Positions 19,210-28,645 of a stretch of 64,000 nt of DNA are shown in pieces; within the stretch, counting starts at the first letter, position 1; each line of letters opens with the position of its first letter. The stretch is from Natronomonas marina (lineage in GTDB: Archaea > Halobacteriota > Halobacteria > Halobacteriales > Haloarculaceae), in the NCBI RefSeq assembly GCF_024298905.1, contig NZ_CP101154.1, positions 124,001 through 188,000 on the forward strand, written 5' to 3'. Both the position numbers and the translations under genes were made by a program. Under the pieces are notes generated by a model. That model ran no database searches. It was given only the letters and a program-made list of their open reading frames with translations, and was not told the DNA's origin.

Positions 19210-20143
19210 CGGCGTCGGCCACCTCCGCCCGCTCGATGGCTTCCTCGCCCGAGAAGGCCTCGCCGCCGTAGAAGTGCATGAACACGTCCTCGAGCGAGGA
19301 CTCCCGGATTTCGAGGTCCCGGACGGTGTACTCGGCCAGACCGTCGACGAGGGCGTCGTAGTTCCCGGTGACGACCAGGGTGTAGGTCCCGTCGTCCTCG
19401 CGGGTGATGCGGCCCACGCCGTCGAACGACAGGGCCTCGGTCGGCGGCGATTCGGCGAGGTCGACGCGGGCGACCTTGCCGCTCTTCTCGAGCAAATCGT
19501 CGATGGACTCGATGGTCACCAGTCGGCCGTCCCGGACGATACAGACCCGGTCGCAGACCCGCCGGACCTCCGGGAGGATGTGCGAGGAGAAGAGCACCGT
19601 GACGCCCCGGGCGCGCTCGGCTTCCAGCAGGTCGTAGAACTCCTGCTGGAGCAGCGGGTCGAGCCCGCTCGTCGGCTCGTCCATCACGAGGACGTCGGGT
19701 TCGTGCATGAACGCCTGCACGACGGCCAGTTTCTGGCGGTTCCCGCGGGAGTACTCCTTGACGGGCCGGTCGGCCGGAATCGGGAACCGTTCGAGTAGCT
19801 CCGCCCGCCGCGCGTCGCCCTTCAGGTCGGCGAAGTAGTCCAGCAGTCGCTCGCCGGTCAGTCGGTCGTAGAACGCGCCGTCGTCGGGGATGTAACCGAG
19901 GCGCCGCTTGACCGCCCGGAGCGCCCGGCGGTCCGTGACGTCGCTGCCGAAGAGCCGGCCGCCGCCTTCGGTCGGCGAGAGCAGCCCCAAAAGCGTGCGG
20001 ATGGCGGTGCTCTTGCCGGCACCGTTCGGTCCGAGGAAGCCGAATATCTCGCCCTCCCGGACGGTAAAGGAGAGGTCCTCGACGCCGACGACGTCCCCGT
20101 AGTGCTTGGTGAGACCGTCGAGTTCGATCACTGGCTCGGCCAC
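19202..20143 (-). CDS. ABC transporter ATP-binding protein
   Basis: A 313-residue ATPase. The Walker A motif is in GPNGAGKST, the signature in EYSRGNRQKL and the Walker B in VLVMDEPTSGLDP, followed by an H-loop (SSHIL). I chose the GTG at 20143 (VAEPVIELDGLTKHYGD); the longer open frame upstream is not protein-like. It pairs with the overlapping ABC-2 permease, probably as a two-subunit exporter energised in the cytoplasm. Confidence 0.93.
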   Translation of the reverse strand: MAEPVIELDGLTKHYGDVVGVEDLSFTVREGEIFGFLGPNGAGKSTAIRTLLGLLSPTEGGGRLFGSDVTDRRALRAVKRRLGYIPDDGAFYDRLTGERLLDYFADLKGDARRAELLERFPIPADRPVKEYSRGNRQKLAVVQAFMHEPDVLVMDEPTSGLDPLLQQEFYDLLEAERARGVTVLFSSHILPEVRRVCDRVCIVRDGRLVTIESIDDLLEKSGKVARVDLAESPPTEALSFDGVGRITREDDGTYTLVVTGNYDALVDGLAEYTVRDLEIRESSLEDVFMHFYGGEAFSGEEAIERAEVADADV

Positions 20144-20315
20144 GACCGGACTACACCCCGTGCGGTCTTGAAGCTTGAGCGACCTCCCGGATTCCGGGAG
20201 TCGGCGCGACGCGCCCGGACCACCCATCGGAAACTGCCCGCTTTCGGCCGTTCCCAGCCGGTGGGAGTCGCACACCGCCTATAATCCGACGCGACCCCTC
20301 CCTACGAGGGATTCG

Positions 20316-22211
20316 ATGCCGCGCGTCGCCCTCGCTCTCGCGTTCCTCCTCGTCGTGACGGTCGGCTGTGCGCCACCGGCCGCCGCCGCCGGCGCGACCC
20401 AGGCGACGGCACAGCCGACGTTCTCGGCCGTCGCCGCCGACCCCGTCCTGGAACCGGGCGGCGCGCGGTCGCTGACGGTCCAGATCGTCAACGAGCCTCC
20501 GGACCCGGCATACGAGGCGGCGACGGCTCGCGCGGTCCGCGTCGAACTCCGGTCGGGCGACGCCCCCGTCGACGTCACGTCGGGCCCGGTCGTCCTCGGC
20601 GACGTCCCGAACGAGGCGGTCCGCACGGCCACCTTCGAGTTGACAGTCCCGCGAGACGCCGACGCCGGCACGTACGACCTCCCGCTGCGGGTCGCCTACC
20701 GGTACAACGGGACGAGCGGGGTCGAACGCGAGGTGACGACCCGGACGGACGTCGAGGTGCGGGTCCCCGAACGCGCCCGTCTCGCGGTCGTCTCGGCCGA
20801 GACGACCGCGGCGGTCGGCGAGTCCGGGCCCGTCGAGGTCGTGGTCCGGAACCGCGGGACGACTCGCGCCCGGAACGCGACGGTGACGCTCGGTTCGGCC
20901 GACGCCGACCTCTCGTTCGGCGCCGGCGGCGCGACGACCTACGTCGGGAGCCTCGGTCCCGACGAGACGACGACCGTCGCCGTCCGGGGGACGGTCGCGC
21001 CCGACACCACGGTCAGGCGGCTGGCCGCCACCGCGACGATGACCTACGAGGACGCCGACGGCCTGACCCGCACCGACACCGCCACGTTCGGCCTGACGCC
21101 GCGGGCCCGCCGGACCGTCGTCGTCCGCGAAGTGAACTCCACCGTGCCCGTCGGCGGGTCCGGGACGGTCACGCTCCGCGTCGAACACGTCGGCGACGAA
21201 CCGCTGCACGCCGCGACGGTCTCCCTCGCGTCGGCGGACCCCGACCTCGCCGTCGGCACGCCCGAGGCGCCGGCGACGAGCTACGTCGGCCGCTGGGCGC
21301 CCGGACGGGTCGAACGCGTCACCTACCGGGTCGGTGTCGCCGAGGGTGCCGTCGAGAAGCGCTACCCGCTCCGGGTCACCGTCGCCGGCGAGGACGAGGC
21401 CGGTCGCCAGCGGACGCCCCGGACCGTGCTGGCCGGCTTCGACCCGGCGCCCGAACAGACGTTCGACGTCCGCGTCGCCGAGAGTCGGCTCCGGTCCGGT
21501 GCGCCCGGTGAGATCGTACTCGACGTGACGAACGGCGGTCCGGCGCCCGCCGAGGACGTCGTCGTCGCCGTGCTGGTCGACGGGCCGAACGGGACGGCAG
21601 TCGCGGCCGAGCGGCCGGTCGAGGACCTCGCGCCGGGCGCGACCACGACCGTCCCAGTCGACGTCTCGTTCCCTCGCGGCGTCGGGGCTGGCCGCCAGCG
21701 CGTGCAGGTCGCGGTCCGGTACGACTCGCCCGCGACCGACGCCCGCGGCGTCGACCGGACGACGGCGACGGCCGAGGTGGAACCCTGGCGGCCCGCCTTC
21801 GCCGTCGAACCGGTCAACGCGACCGTCGCCGTCGACGGCGAGGGGCGACTCGAACTCACGACGACGAACGACCTCGGCGAACCCGTAACCGACCTGACGG
21901 TCACCGTCGCGCCGGCGGACCCGCTGTCCAGCGACGACCCGGCGGCCTTCGTCGGCGCCGTCGAGGCCGGCGGGACGGTCCGGACCGCCCACCACCTCGA
22001 GGCCTCCGAGAACGCCATCGCCGGCACCCGCCCGCTCTCGGTCACGGTCGCCTACACCGACGCCGATGGCGTCGCGCGCACGGCCGGGCCGTACCGCGTC
22101 CCCGTCTCCGTCCTCGACCCCCCTGGCACCGGACTCCCGATCGTCCCGGCACTGGCCGTGCTGGGGGTTCTCGTACTCGCGGGCGTCTGGTGGTATCGCC
22201 GCCGCGAGTGA
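20316..22211 (+). CDS. Secreted repeat protein with CARDB/NEW3-like domains and C-terminal anchor
   Basis: A 631-residue exported protein. A signal peptide (MPRVALALAFLLVVTVG, cleaved near AAAAG) precedes about five repeated beta-sandwich modules of ~110 residues. These have the pattern VxxGxSGxVxLxVxNxGxxPAxxVxVxL, as in CARDB/alpha-galactosidase NEW3 modules and archaeal COG1361 S-layer-like proteins. It ends in a transmembrane helix (ALAVLGVLVLAGVWWY) with a basic tail. It is likely displayed on the cell surface, for adhesion or envelope structure (inference). Confidence 0.8.
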   Translation: MPRVALALAFLLVVTVGCAPPAAAAGATQATAQPTFSAVAADPVLEPGGARSLTVQIVNEPPDPAYEAATARAVRVELRSGDAPVDVTSGPVVLGDVPNEAVRTATFELTVPRDADAGTYDLPLRVAYRYNGTSGVEREVTTRTDVEVRVPERARLAVVSAETTAAVGESGPVEVVVRNRGTTRARNATVTLGSADADLSFGAGGATTYVGSLGPDETTTVAVRGTVAPDTTVRRLAATATMTYEDADGLTRTDTATFGLTPRARRTVVVREVNSTVPVGGSGTVTLRVEHVGDEPLHAATVSLASADPDLAVGTPEAPATSYVGRWAPGRVERVTYRVGVAEGAVEKRYPLRVTVAGEDEAGRQRTPRTVLAGFDPAPEQTFDVRVAESRLRSGAPGEIVLDVTNGGPAPAEDVVVAVLVDGPNGTAVAAERPVEDLAPGATTTVPVDVSFPRGVGAGRQRVQVAVRYDSPATDARGVDRTTATAEVEPWRPAFAVEPVNATVAVDGEGRLELTTTNDLGEPVTDLTVTVAPADPLSSDDPAAFVGAVEAGGTVRTAHHLEASENAIAGTRPLSVTVAYTDADGVARTAGPYRVPVSVLDPPGTGLPIVPALAVLGVLVLAGVWWYRRRE

Positions 22212-22221
22212 CATCCCGGCG

Positions 22222-22680
22222 TCAGGAGGAGAACAGCCGGTAGGCCCCCTGTCCGACGGCGACGGGTTTCTCCTCGCCGTCCGGCGTCTCGCTCACCACC
22301 TCGACGTAGGAGACGCCGACGCTGCTGCCGGCGCGGATGACCTCCGCGGTCGCCGTCAGGTCGCCCGCGGCGGGCCGGAGGTAGTTGACGTTGAGGTTGA
22401 TCGTTGCGATGTCGTCCTCGATGGGGTCCCCGAGGTACGGCCGCAGCGCGATGCCGCCGACCACGTCGATGAGCGTCGAGGCGACGCCGCCCTGGACCGT
22501 CGGCGGGTCCGTCGGGTTCGTCAGTTTCTCGTCGAACGGGATGGTGGCGACCAGGTGCCCGGCGTCGAACTCCTCGACGGTGAACCCGAGCCACGAGAGG
22601 AACGCGTGTTCGTTCTCCAGGTACTCCTGCAACATGGCGACGGCCTCTTCGGGGACGTCGTGCGGTTCGACATCGGTCAT
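22222..22680 (-). CDS. PaaI-family hotdog-fold thioesterase
   Basis: A 152-residue protein of single hotdog-fold length. It has the PaaI/YdiI-type sequence PPTVQGGVASTLIDVVGGIA, with the catalytic Gln-Gly-Gly turn and the acidic residue on the following helix, then INLNVNYLRPAAG on the strand that shapes the substrate tunnel. It hydrolyses acyl-CoA thioesters. The ATG at 22680 is preferred over the distant upstream ATG. It is convergent with the surface protein gene. Confidence 0.87.
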   Translation of the reverse strand: MTDVEPHDVPEEAVAMLQEYLENEHAFLSWLGFTVEEFDAGHLVATIPFDEKLTNPTDPPTVQGGVASTLIDVVGGIALRPYLGDPIEDDIATINLNVNYLRPAAGDLTATAEVIRAGSSVGVSYVEVVSETPDGEEKPVAVGQGAYRLFSS

Positions 22681-22789
22681 GGCGTTGGCTGGCGGGGCCG
22701 CGGGCTTGTAGCCACCGGTCGGCGGGTGGCGTCGTTCGACGCCCGAGGCGACCCCGAGGCTCAAGACCCCGGAGTACGTACCCCGGCGG

Positions 22790-23089
22790 GTGAGCGACGC
22801 GGACGAACGGCTCGAGGAGTTCGACGCCGCGGCGCTGTCGGCGGGTCTGGAGACGTTCGGCGGCGACGAGGCCGAGCGTCGTGCGGTCGCCCGCCACGCC
22901 CGCGACCTCGCGGACAGCGGCCGCTACGAGGACGATGCCGGCGTCGAACTCACGCCCGAGCACGTCGTCGTCCAGTTGGCCGACGCGCCGGAGGGGTCGC
23001 CCGCCGACCGGTGGAACTGGTGGGTGGGCGCCCTCGAGTTCGCCTACGGCGGCTACGCCGAGTTCCAGCTCAGACGCTGGCAGGAGTGA
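22790..23089 (+). CDS. Conserved hypothetical protein
   Basis: A 99-residue acidic protein with a GTG start (VSDADERLEEF). It is helical, with a conserved-looking tail DRWNWWVGALEFAYGGYAEFQLRRW. No catalytic motif is visible. It is the first of three rightward genes (also the DUF5786 protein and the beta-CASP nuclease), divergent from the thioesterase. Confidence 0.65.
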   Translation: MSDADERLEEFDAAALSAGLETFGGDEAERRAVARHARDLADSGRYEDDAGVELTPEHVVVQLADAPEGSPADRWNWWVGALEFAYGGYAEFQLRRWQE

Positions 23090-23140
23090 GTCCCCGGCGA
23101 CCCCCGTGCTTTTCCGTCCCGAGCCACTCGTTTCACCCGT

Positions 23141-23323
23141 ATGGGCTTCGGGAGCTACGACGAGTCCGAGCAGAAAGACCAGAACGTCGACACGGACGAC
23201 GACGGCGCCGTCAACGTCCACGAGAAGGACCACGACGGGGACGTGGAGTTCGAGTTCGACGAGACCGAGGAGTCGCTCATCGACCGCCTCGAAGAGATGA
23301 AGGGCGGCGACGACGAGGACTGA
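23141..23323 (+). CDS. DUF5786 family small acidic protein
   Basis: A 60-residue, extremely acidic protein beginning MGFGSYDESEQKDQNVDTDD. This N-terminus is the signature of haloarchaeal DUF5786 proteins. It contains one heptad-like helix (TEESLIDRLEEMK). Function unknown. Confidence 0.85.
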   Translation: MGFGSYDESEQKDQNVDTDDDGAVNVHEKDHDGDVEFEFDETEESLIDRLEEMKGGDDED

Positions 23324-23409
23324 CGCCCGACAGATTCTCCGCGAGCAGCCGGGTAGCCGCAGGTATCGAACCGACGAAGGGAAACCGTCCGGGCCACTAT
23401 CCGACGGCA

Positions 23410-24663
23410 GTGAACCTGCAGTTCCTCGGCGGCGCCCGCGAGGTCGGCCGCAGCGCAGTCCTCGTCGACGACTCGCTACTGTTGGACTTCGGGCTCAAGA
23501 CCGCCGACCCCCCGCAGTACCCCGTCGCCTTCGGCGGCCACGGGAGTGCCGCCCCCGACGCCGTCGTCGTCAGTCACGGCCACCTCGACCACGCCGGCGC
23601 CGTGCCGGCGCTGCTGTCCGGTGACGCCCGCCCGCCCGTCCACTGGACGCCGCCGACCCGCGAACTGGCGCTGACGCTGGCCCGCGACACGCTGAAACTC
23701 CACGGCGGGACGCCGCGGTGTCCCTTCACCGAGGAGGACGTCCGCCGGGTGACCGAGGTCTCCGAGACCCACGGCTACCGCGACCCGTTCGAGGCGGCGG
23801 GCTACTGCGTCGAGTTCTTCGACGCCGGCCACGTCCCCGGTAGCGCACACGTCCTCGTCGACGATGGGGACACCACCCTCCTGTACACCGGCGACTTCCA
23901 CGCCGGCGGCCGCGGACAGCGCCTGGTCGCGCCCTCGACGGCCCGCCCCGACGCCGACGTCGTCGTCACGGAGTCGACCTACGCGGACGTCACCCACGAG
24001 CCCCGCGCGGCCGTCGAGGAGCGGTTCGTCGACAGCGTCCGGACGACGCTGTGGGAGGGCGGGACCGTCGTCGTCCCCGCCTTCGCCATCGGCCGGACCC
24101 AGGAGATGATGCTCGTCTGTGCGGCCCACGACATCGACTGCTACGTCGACGGAATGGGCGTCGAGGTGACCCGGATGCTCCGCCGCCACCCGGAGTACCT
24201 TCGGGACGGCGACGCCTTCGCCCGCGCGGTCTCGAACGCCCGGGTCGTCGACGGCCGCGACGGCCAGCGCCGGCGCATCGCCGACCAGTCGACCGTCATC
24301 ATCACGACCGCCGGGATGCTCTCGGGCGGCCCGGCGATGACGTACGTCCCCGAGATTCACGCCAACCCGGTCAACAAGCTCTGCTTCTCGGGCTACCAGG
24401 TCGAGGGCACCCCCGGCCGGGCGGTGCTGGAGACCGGCAGCGCCGAAATCGGCGACCGACACCTCCGCGTGAGCGCGACCGTCGAGGCCTACGACTTCTC
24501 CGCCCACGCCGACCGGGAGGGGCTGTTCGAGTTTCTCGACGCCTACCGGAACACCCCCATCCTCGTCAACCACGGCGACTCCTGTGAGTGGTTCGCCGGC
24601 GAACTCGACGCGAGGGGCCACGACGCCCGGGCGCCCGAACTGGGCGAGACGGTCGAGGTCTGA
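23410..24663 (+). CDS. Beta-CASP metallo-beta-lactamase-fold nuclease
   Basis: A 417-residue protein (GTG start, VNLQFLGGAREVGRS). The metal-binding motif HGHLDH is at residues 56-61, and DAGHVPGSAH and TGDFH follow. A beta-CASP domain (FAIGRTQEMML...GMGVEVTRML) and the C-terminal RNA-specificity motifs ending SAHADREGL complete the layout. It resembles archaeal aRNase J/CPSF-like enzymes of COG1236, which process or degrade RNA. The only start codon near the conserved N-terminus is this GTG. Confidence 0.87.
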   Translation: MNLQFLGGAREVGRSAVLVDDSLLLDFGLKTADPPQYPVAFGGHGSAAPDAVVVSHGHLDHAGAVPALLSGDARPPVHWTPPTRELALTLARDTLKLHGGTPRCPFTEEDVRRVTEVSETHGYRDPFEAAGYCVEFFDAGHVPGSAHVLVDDGDTTLLYTGDFHAGGRGQRLVAPSTARPDADVVVTESTYADVTHEPRAAVEERFVDSVRTTLWEGGTVVVPAFAIGRTQEMMLVCAAHDIDCYVDGMGVEVTRMLRRHPEYLRDGDAFARAVSNARVVDGRDGQRRRIADQSTVIITTAGMLSGGPAMTYVPEIHANPVNKLCFSGYQVEGTPGRAVLETGSAEIGDRHLRVSATVEAYDFSAHADREGLFEFLDAYRNTPILVNHGDSCEWFAGELDARGHDARAPELGETVEV

Positions 24664-24684
24664 GGCGTCGGGCGGTCGTCGGCG

Positions 24685-25269
24685 TCAGGCGGCCCGCTCG
24701 TCCGCGAGAAATGCCCCCGACAGATAGGCGGACCCGCCACCGGACAGGGCCGTCCCGACCCACATCGTGACCGGACCGAGCAGCCCGCTTCCCGACACGG
24801 CTCCCGAACCGACGTTGACACCGAGGAGCAGAAGCGTCCCGAACAACAGCGCGAGGAGGGCGGCGAACCCGGCCGTCGCGCCGAGGACGGCCGTGACCGT
24901 CGCCGAGGCGGTCGACGACTCCGGATACAGTCCCGCGACGACCCCCGACAGCACCGCGAGCAGCGGGGCCAGCGCGACCGGCTGGTAGAACGAGTTGACG
25001 ACGAGCTGTTCCGGCGACGGCCCGAACCCGACGATCACCCCGCTCGCCGAACCGCCGGCCCCACCGCCGACTTCCGCGACGAGGTACTGTATCACGGCCG
25101 GCAGGCCGAACGCGAGACCGACGAGACCGAACAACAGGACGTTGTACGCGACGAATCGCCCCCGCTGCGTCGACCCGAGCACCGCTGCGGCCCGCTCCCA
25201 GGGGAACGTCGGATCCCACTCTTCTCCCGCCTCGGAAGCGGACTCCTCGTCCGGCGGACCTGCGCTCAT
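24685..25269 (-). CDS. Four-helix integral membrane protein, function unknown
   Basis: A 194-residue protein. An acidic cytoplasmic N-terminus (about 45 residues) precedes about four hydrophobic segments rich in Gly, Ala and Leu (FVAYNVLLFGLVGLAFGLPAV, ALAPLLAVLSGVVAG, GFAALLALLFGTLLLL, and a last glycine-rich helix). It is a common haloarchaeal layout without a known function. Confidence 0.7.
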   Translation of the reverse strand: MSAGPPDEESASEAGEEWDPTFPWERAAAVLGSTQRGRFVAYNVLLFGLVGLAFGLPAVIQYLVAEVGGGAGGSASGVIVGFGPSPEQLVVNSFYQPVALAPLLAVLSGVVAGLYPESSTASATVTAVLGATAGFAALLALLFGTLLLLGVNVGSGAVSGSGLLGPVTMWVGTALSGGGSAYLSGAFLADERAA

Positions 25270-25421
25270 ACGTGCGGACGTGTCTGACAGAAAGAAAAAA
25301 CCTTCCGACTCCTCGGGCGCAGACGGCCAGTTTCACGTCGCAGCCGGCGGTTTCGAGCTGGGGACGCCCCCTGGCGAACGCGACGGAGCAGTTTAACCGG
25401 CCGCGACCCCAACGTCCAGCA

Positions 25422-25988
25422 ATGACCGACCGTCCGCTCGCTCCCGATTCGACGCTGCTCGTCGACCTGGACGGCGTCGTCGCCGAGAACCTCTCGCGGC
25501 TCTGTACCTACCTCGAGGAGGCCTACGACCACGATGTCGAGCCGGCCGACATCGACGACTGGGCCTACGACGTGCCCGGCATCGACGGCCACGTCGGGAC
25601 GGTCATCTCCGAGCTGATGACCGACCATCCGGAGTGGTACTTCGGGGGGATGGACCCCCGACCGGGGGCGGCCGACGCTCTCGGCGCGCTCGCCGAGGCG
25701 TACCGCGTCGAGATAGCGACCCACCGGCTGCCCGACACCCACGACATATCGAAGACCTGGCTCGCCGAACACGGAATCCCCTACGACGAGTTCCACGAGT
25801 CCGTCCCCGCCGACAAGGGCACACTCGCCGGCGACGCCCTGCTCGACGACTACCACGGCAACGTCGCCGACGCGCTGTCGGCCGGCAAGACCGGACTGCT
25901 GATGCGCCGGCCCTACAGCGACCCCGCGGCCTGCGAGGGCGCCCACGTCGTCGACTCGTGGGCCGATGTCGTCGACCTGCTGCTGTGA
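25422..25988 (+). CDS. HAD-superfamily 5'-nucleotidase-like phosphatase
   Basis: A 188-residue protein. The first HAD motif is LLVDLDGVVAE (nucleophile Asp and acid/base Asp). The cap region HDVEPADIDDWAY precedes a second motif IATHR and a third motif DALLDDYHGNV. The plan matches 5'(3')-deoxyribonucleotidase (NT5C)-like HAD proteins, although the DLDG order is also found in other phosphatases. It is divergent from the membrane protein gene. Confidence 0.8.
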   Translation: MTDRPLAPDSTLLVDLDGVVAENLSRLCTYLEEAYDHDVEPADIDDWAYDVPGIDGHVGTVISELMTDHPEWYFGGMDPRPGAADALGALAEAYRVEIATHRLPDTHDISKTWLAEHGIPYDEFHESVPADKGTLAGDALLDDYHGNVADALSAGKTGLLMRRPYSDPAACEGAHVVDSWADVVDLLL

Positions 25989-26102
25989 GCGGGGCCGGGG
26001 GCCGAGTTCCGCTCCGAGGGACGACCACCCGGGGTACCGGCCGAACCGCCCGAGTATACTAGCCATAACAATGTGTCGCAGCCGTGACTGTCGGCCCACC
26101 AC

Positions 26103-26936
26103 ATGGGGTACGGAGACTACCTCGACGGCGAGAAACTCATCGTCACAGTCGCCACGACGGGCGGCGTCCACGGCAAGGACGCGAACCCGAACCTGCCGGA
26201 ACAGCCCGAGGAGATCGCGGCCGACGTCCGTGCCTGCGAGGAGCTCGGGGCCGCCATCGTTCACGTCCACGGCCGGGACGAACACGGCGAGAACGATGCC
26301 TCGAGGCTGCAGCAGGTCGACGACGCGATCCGCGACCGCTGTGACGACATCATCATCCAGAACACGACGGGCGGGCAGGGACCCCTCGAGGAACGGATCG
26401 AGGGGATCCGGACGGACCCGCCGCCGGAGATGGCGTCGCTCGACCTGGGGCCGTTCAAGCGGGACCGACACATCATCACGGAACACACCCGTCGGAGCAT
26501 CGACGCGCTCGCACTCGAGATGCGCGACCGGGGAATCAAGCCCGAACTCGAGGTGTTCAACGGCGGGCAGCTGAACGAGGTCTTCCGGCTGATCGACGAG
26601 GGGCTGCTCGACCCGCCGTACTACGTCAACCTGATCTTCGGGGGGCGCGCGTTCACGATTCCGCGGCCGAGGAACGTGATCAACATGGTCGAGAACCTCC
26701 CGGCCGAATCGGCGTTCAACGTCCTCGCCACCGGGCCCCACCAGGTCCCGCTGACGACGCTCGGAATCCTGCTCGGCGGGCACGTTCGGGTCGGCCTGGA
26801 GGACAACCTCTACTACGACGACGGCCGGCTCGCGGCGAGCAACGCCGAACTGGTGGAGCGAACTGTCGAGATCGCCGACCGGCTCGGACGCGAGATCGCC
26901 ACCCCCCAGGAGGCACGAACGATCCTCGGGATCTGA
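26103..26936 (+). CDS. BKACE family protein (3-keto-5-aminohexanoate cleavage-like)
   Basis: A 277-residue TIM-barrel protein with the family's landmarks. TVATTGGVHGKDANPNLPEQ lies near the N-terminus, HVHGRDEHGEND supplies the metal-binding His-x-His, and HVRVGLEDNLYYD lies near the C-terminus. BKACE enzymes cleave a beta-keto acid using acetyl-CoA; the substrate varies by subfamily and cannot be read from context. A small Cys-rich protein follows. Confidence 0.92.
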   Translation: MGYGDYLDGEKLIVTVATTGGVHGKDANPNLPEQPEEIAADVRACEELGAAIVHVHGRDEHGENDASRLQQVDDAIRDRCDDIIIQNTTGGQGPLEERIEGIRTDPPPEMASLDLGPFKRDRHIITEHTRRSIDALALEMRDRGIKPELEVFNGGQLNEVFRLIDEGLLDPPYYVNLIFGGRAFTIPRPRNVINMVENLPAESAFNVLATGPHQVPLTTLGILLGGHVRVGLEDNLYYDDGRLAASNAELVERTVEIADRLGREIATPQEARTILGI

Positions 26937-26979
26937 CAGACGGACCCTAACGAAGTGTTCCGGGGACCGAACGCCGCGT

Positions 26980-27210
26980 ATGGCGTGTCCCTACCTCCGC
27001 TATCGGGCCAGCGACGAGGAGCACGAGTTCGACCACGAGCGGCCCTACTGCGCCGCCATGGGGCGTTTCGTCTCCCCGATGCGTGCCGACGTCTGCAACG
27101 ACCGACACGACTTCTCCCACGAGACCCACTGTGACGTCTACCGGCGGGCCGAAGAGCGGACGGCCGAGGCAGCCGACGCGGCCGATGCGGTGGGCGAGTC
27201 GGTCGACTGA
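26980..27210 (+). CDS. Small Cys/His-rich conserved haloarchaeal protein
   Basis: A 76-residue protein starting MACPYLRYRASDEEHEFDHERPYC. The cysteines and histidines (C3, C24, C39, H43 and C52 regions) are spaced in a way that suggests a metal-binding fold. The tail is Ala/Asp-rich. Function unknown. Confidence 0.72.
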   Translation: MACPYLRYRASDEEHEFDHERPYCAAMGRFVSPMRADVCNDRHDFSHETHCDVYRRAEERTAEAADAADAVGESVD

Positions 27211-27281
27211 GCGTCGCTATCGCGTGCCGCCGCCCGACTCCCGGTTCCGCGACGGGGAGCGATGGCCGTCACGGCCGAAGC

Positions 27282-28424
27282 TCAGTGGGCGACCGACCAC
27301 AGTTCCCGCGCGGCCGCCTCGACCGGCTGTCCGCCCACGGTCGCCTCGTCGCCGAGCGGGCGGAGACCGAGCGTCAGTCGGCGGTCCTCGTCGACCAGGA
27401 CCGACAGCGGAAGCCGAGTCGACGGGAGGAACCCCCGCTCTTCGAGGACGCCAACGGGAACGACCGGCTCCCACGCCCGCAGCAGGTCGGTCCCCTCGTA
27501 CTCGTCGAGGAGGTGATCGAGGGCACACGCGATGGCGGTCTCCCAGTCCTCGCCGCCGGTCCTGGGCACCACGTCGACGACCGATGCGACGGACAGGTTC
27601 CCGCCGCCTTCGACGGCGACGATGCCAGCCAGCGGTTCGCCGTCGCGCCGGGCGAGGAACGTCGTGTTGGGCTGCCACTCGGTGCTCCCGAACCGCCAGC
27701 GGTAGAACGCCTCGTCGCGGACGACGTGTGGAGTCTCGGGGCGTCGCCGCCGGTACAGCGAGGCCATGGTCTCGGCCGGCACGGTCCCGTGTCGGGTCAC
27801 GGTGACGTCCGCCGGCGACGCCGACGTCCGGTCCCGGACCGCGAGGTGCGCCCGGGAGAAAAGCGAGGCGACCGGCGAGAGCACCCTCGTGACGGTGTCG
27901 CGCGTGCTCTTCGCCACGAGCGGGCCGGGGTTCTGCACCCGGGAGTACGTCTCCCGCTGTCCCAGCGACGACCACCCCATCTTCCGGTAGCCCGGGAACG
28001 ACCTGTGATTCGAGTGACTGAACACGAACGCCGGTTCGGCGGTCTCGTAGTGGTCGAGCGCCAGCTCCGTCATCGCGGTGAAGAGCCCGCGACGCCTGTG
28101 GTCGGGATGTATCAGTGTGTCCCGCGTCAGCAGGGCCACCTCGGTCGCCTCGCCGGCCCGTATCCGGAAGGCGGTGAAGGGTCGCACCCCGACGATCCCG
28201 TCGTCGCTCTCGACCACGAAGAGCGGCACATGATCGACGTAGGGGTTCTCGACGTACGTCCGCCGGAACCACGCCTCATCGATGCCCCCGAACTGGTGGG
28301 TCGAGAGGAGGTCGACGACCCCCGCGGCGTCGCCCGCTTCGTAGGGCCGAACCAGGTATGTGACGCCCTCGCGCGTCGTCTCCACGCTCGACCCGTCCGG
28401 GCCGGACACGGGTTTCGTCGCCAT
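27282..28424 (-). CDS. Eis-like GNAT N-acetyltransferase
   Basis: A 380-residue protein. An N-terminal GNAT domain (YLVRPYEAGDAAGVVDLL) contains the acetyl-CoA pyrophosphate-binding motif HPDHRRRGL, then a second GNAT-like half, as in Eis-type acetyltransferases (COG4552). It transfers an acetyl group from acetyl-CoA to an unknown acceptor. It is transcribed away from the adjacent lasso-peptide genes. It could modify or detoxify their product, but nothing in the sequence shows that. Confidence 0.82.
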   Translation of the reverse strand: MATKPVSGPDGSSVETTREGVTYLVRPYEAGDAAGVVDLLSTHQFGGIDEAWFRRTYVENPYVDHVPLFVVESDDGIVGVRPFTAFRIRAGEATEVALLTRDTLIHPDHRRRGLFTAMTELALDHYETAEPAFVFSHSNHRSFPGYRKMGWSSLGQRETYSRVQNPGPLVAKSTRDTVTRVLSPVASLFSRAHLAVRDRTSASPADVTVTRHGTVPAETMASLYRRRRPETPHVVRDEAFYRWRFGSTEWQPNTTFLARRDGEPLAGIVAVEGGGNLSVASVVDVVPRTGGEDWETAIACALDHLLDEYEGTDLLRAWEPVVPVGVLEERGFLPSTRLPLSVLVDEDRRLTLGLRPLGDEATVGGQPVEAAARELWSVAH

Positions 28425-28611
28425 GCCCTGTGGTACGGCGACGGAGCAGTTCGTTACCTGCCTGCTAGGGCCGGCAGGGACGCACGCCGAACGGCCGCGG
28501 GCGCGAAGGCTCCCGGTCGCCGCTGGCCCGCCTCGCCGTACCCACCGCGCAGGACGGTCGGTTTCGGCCCGCTGTCACGATTATACGCGTGCTTCCCCGC
28601 GTTACCGCACC

Positions 28612-28617
28612 TATATT
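28612..28617 (+). promoter_or_regulatory. TATA box of the lasso biosynthesis genes
   Basis: TATATT lies 29 bp before the ATG at 28646, in an otherwise GC-rich stretch, the spacing expected for a nearly leaderless haloarchaeal transcript. Confidence 0.6.
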
Positions 28618-28645
28618 CATACGTCGGTCGCTGGAACTCGAAGCC

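Noticed and set aside
20151-22214. 687-codon open frame on the minus strand
   Set aside because: Low-complexity Arg/Asp/Gly composition, lying opposite the well-supported secreted repeat protein with signal peptide and anchor.
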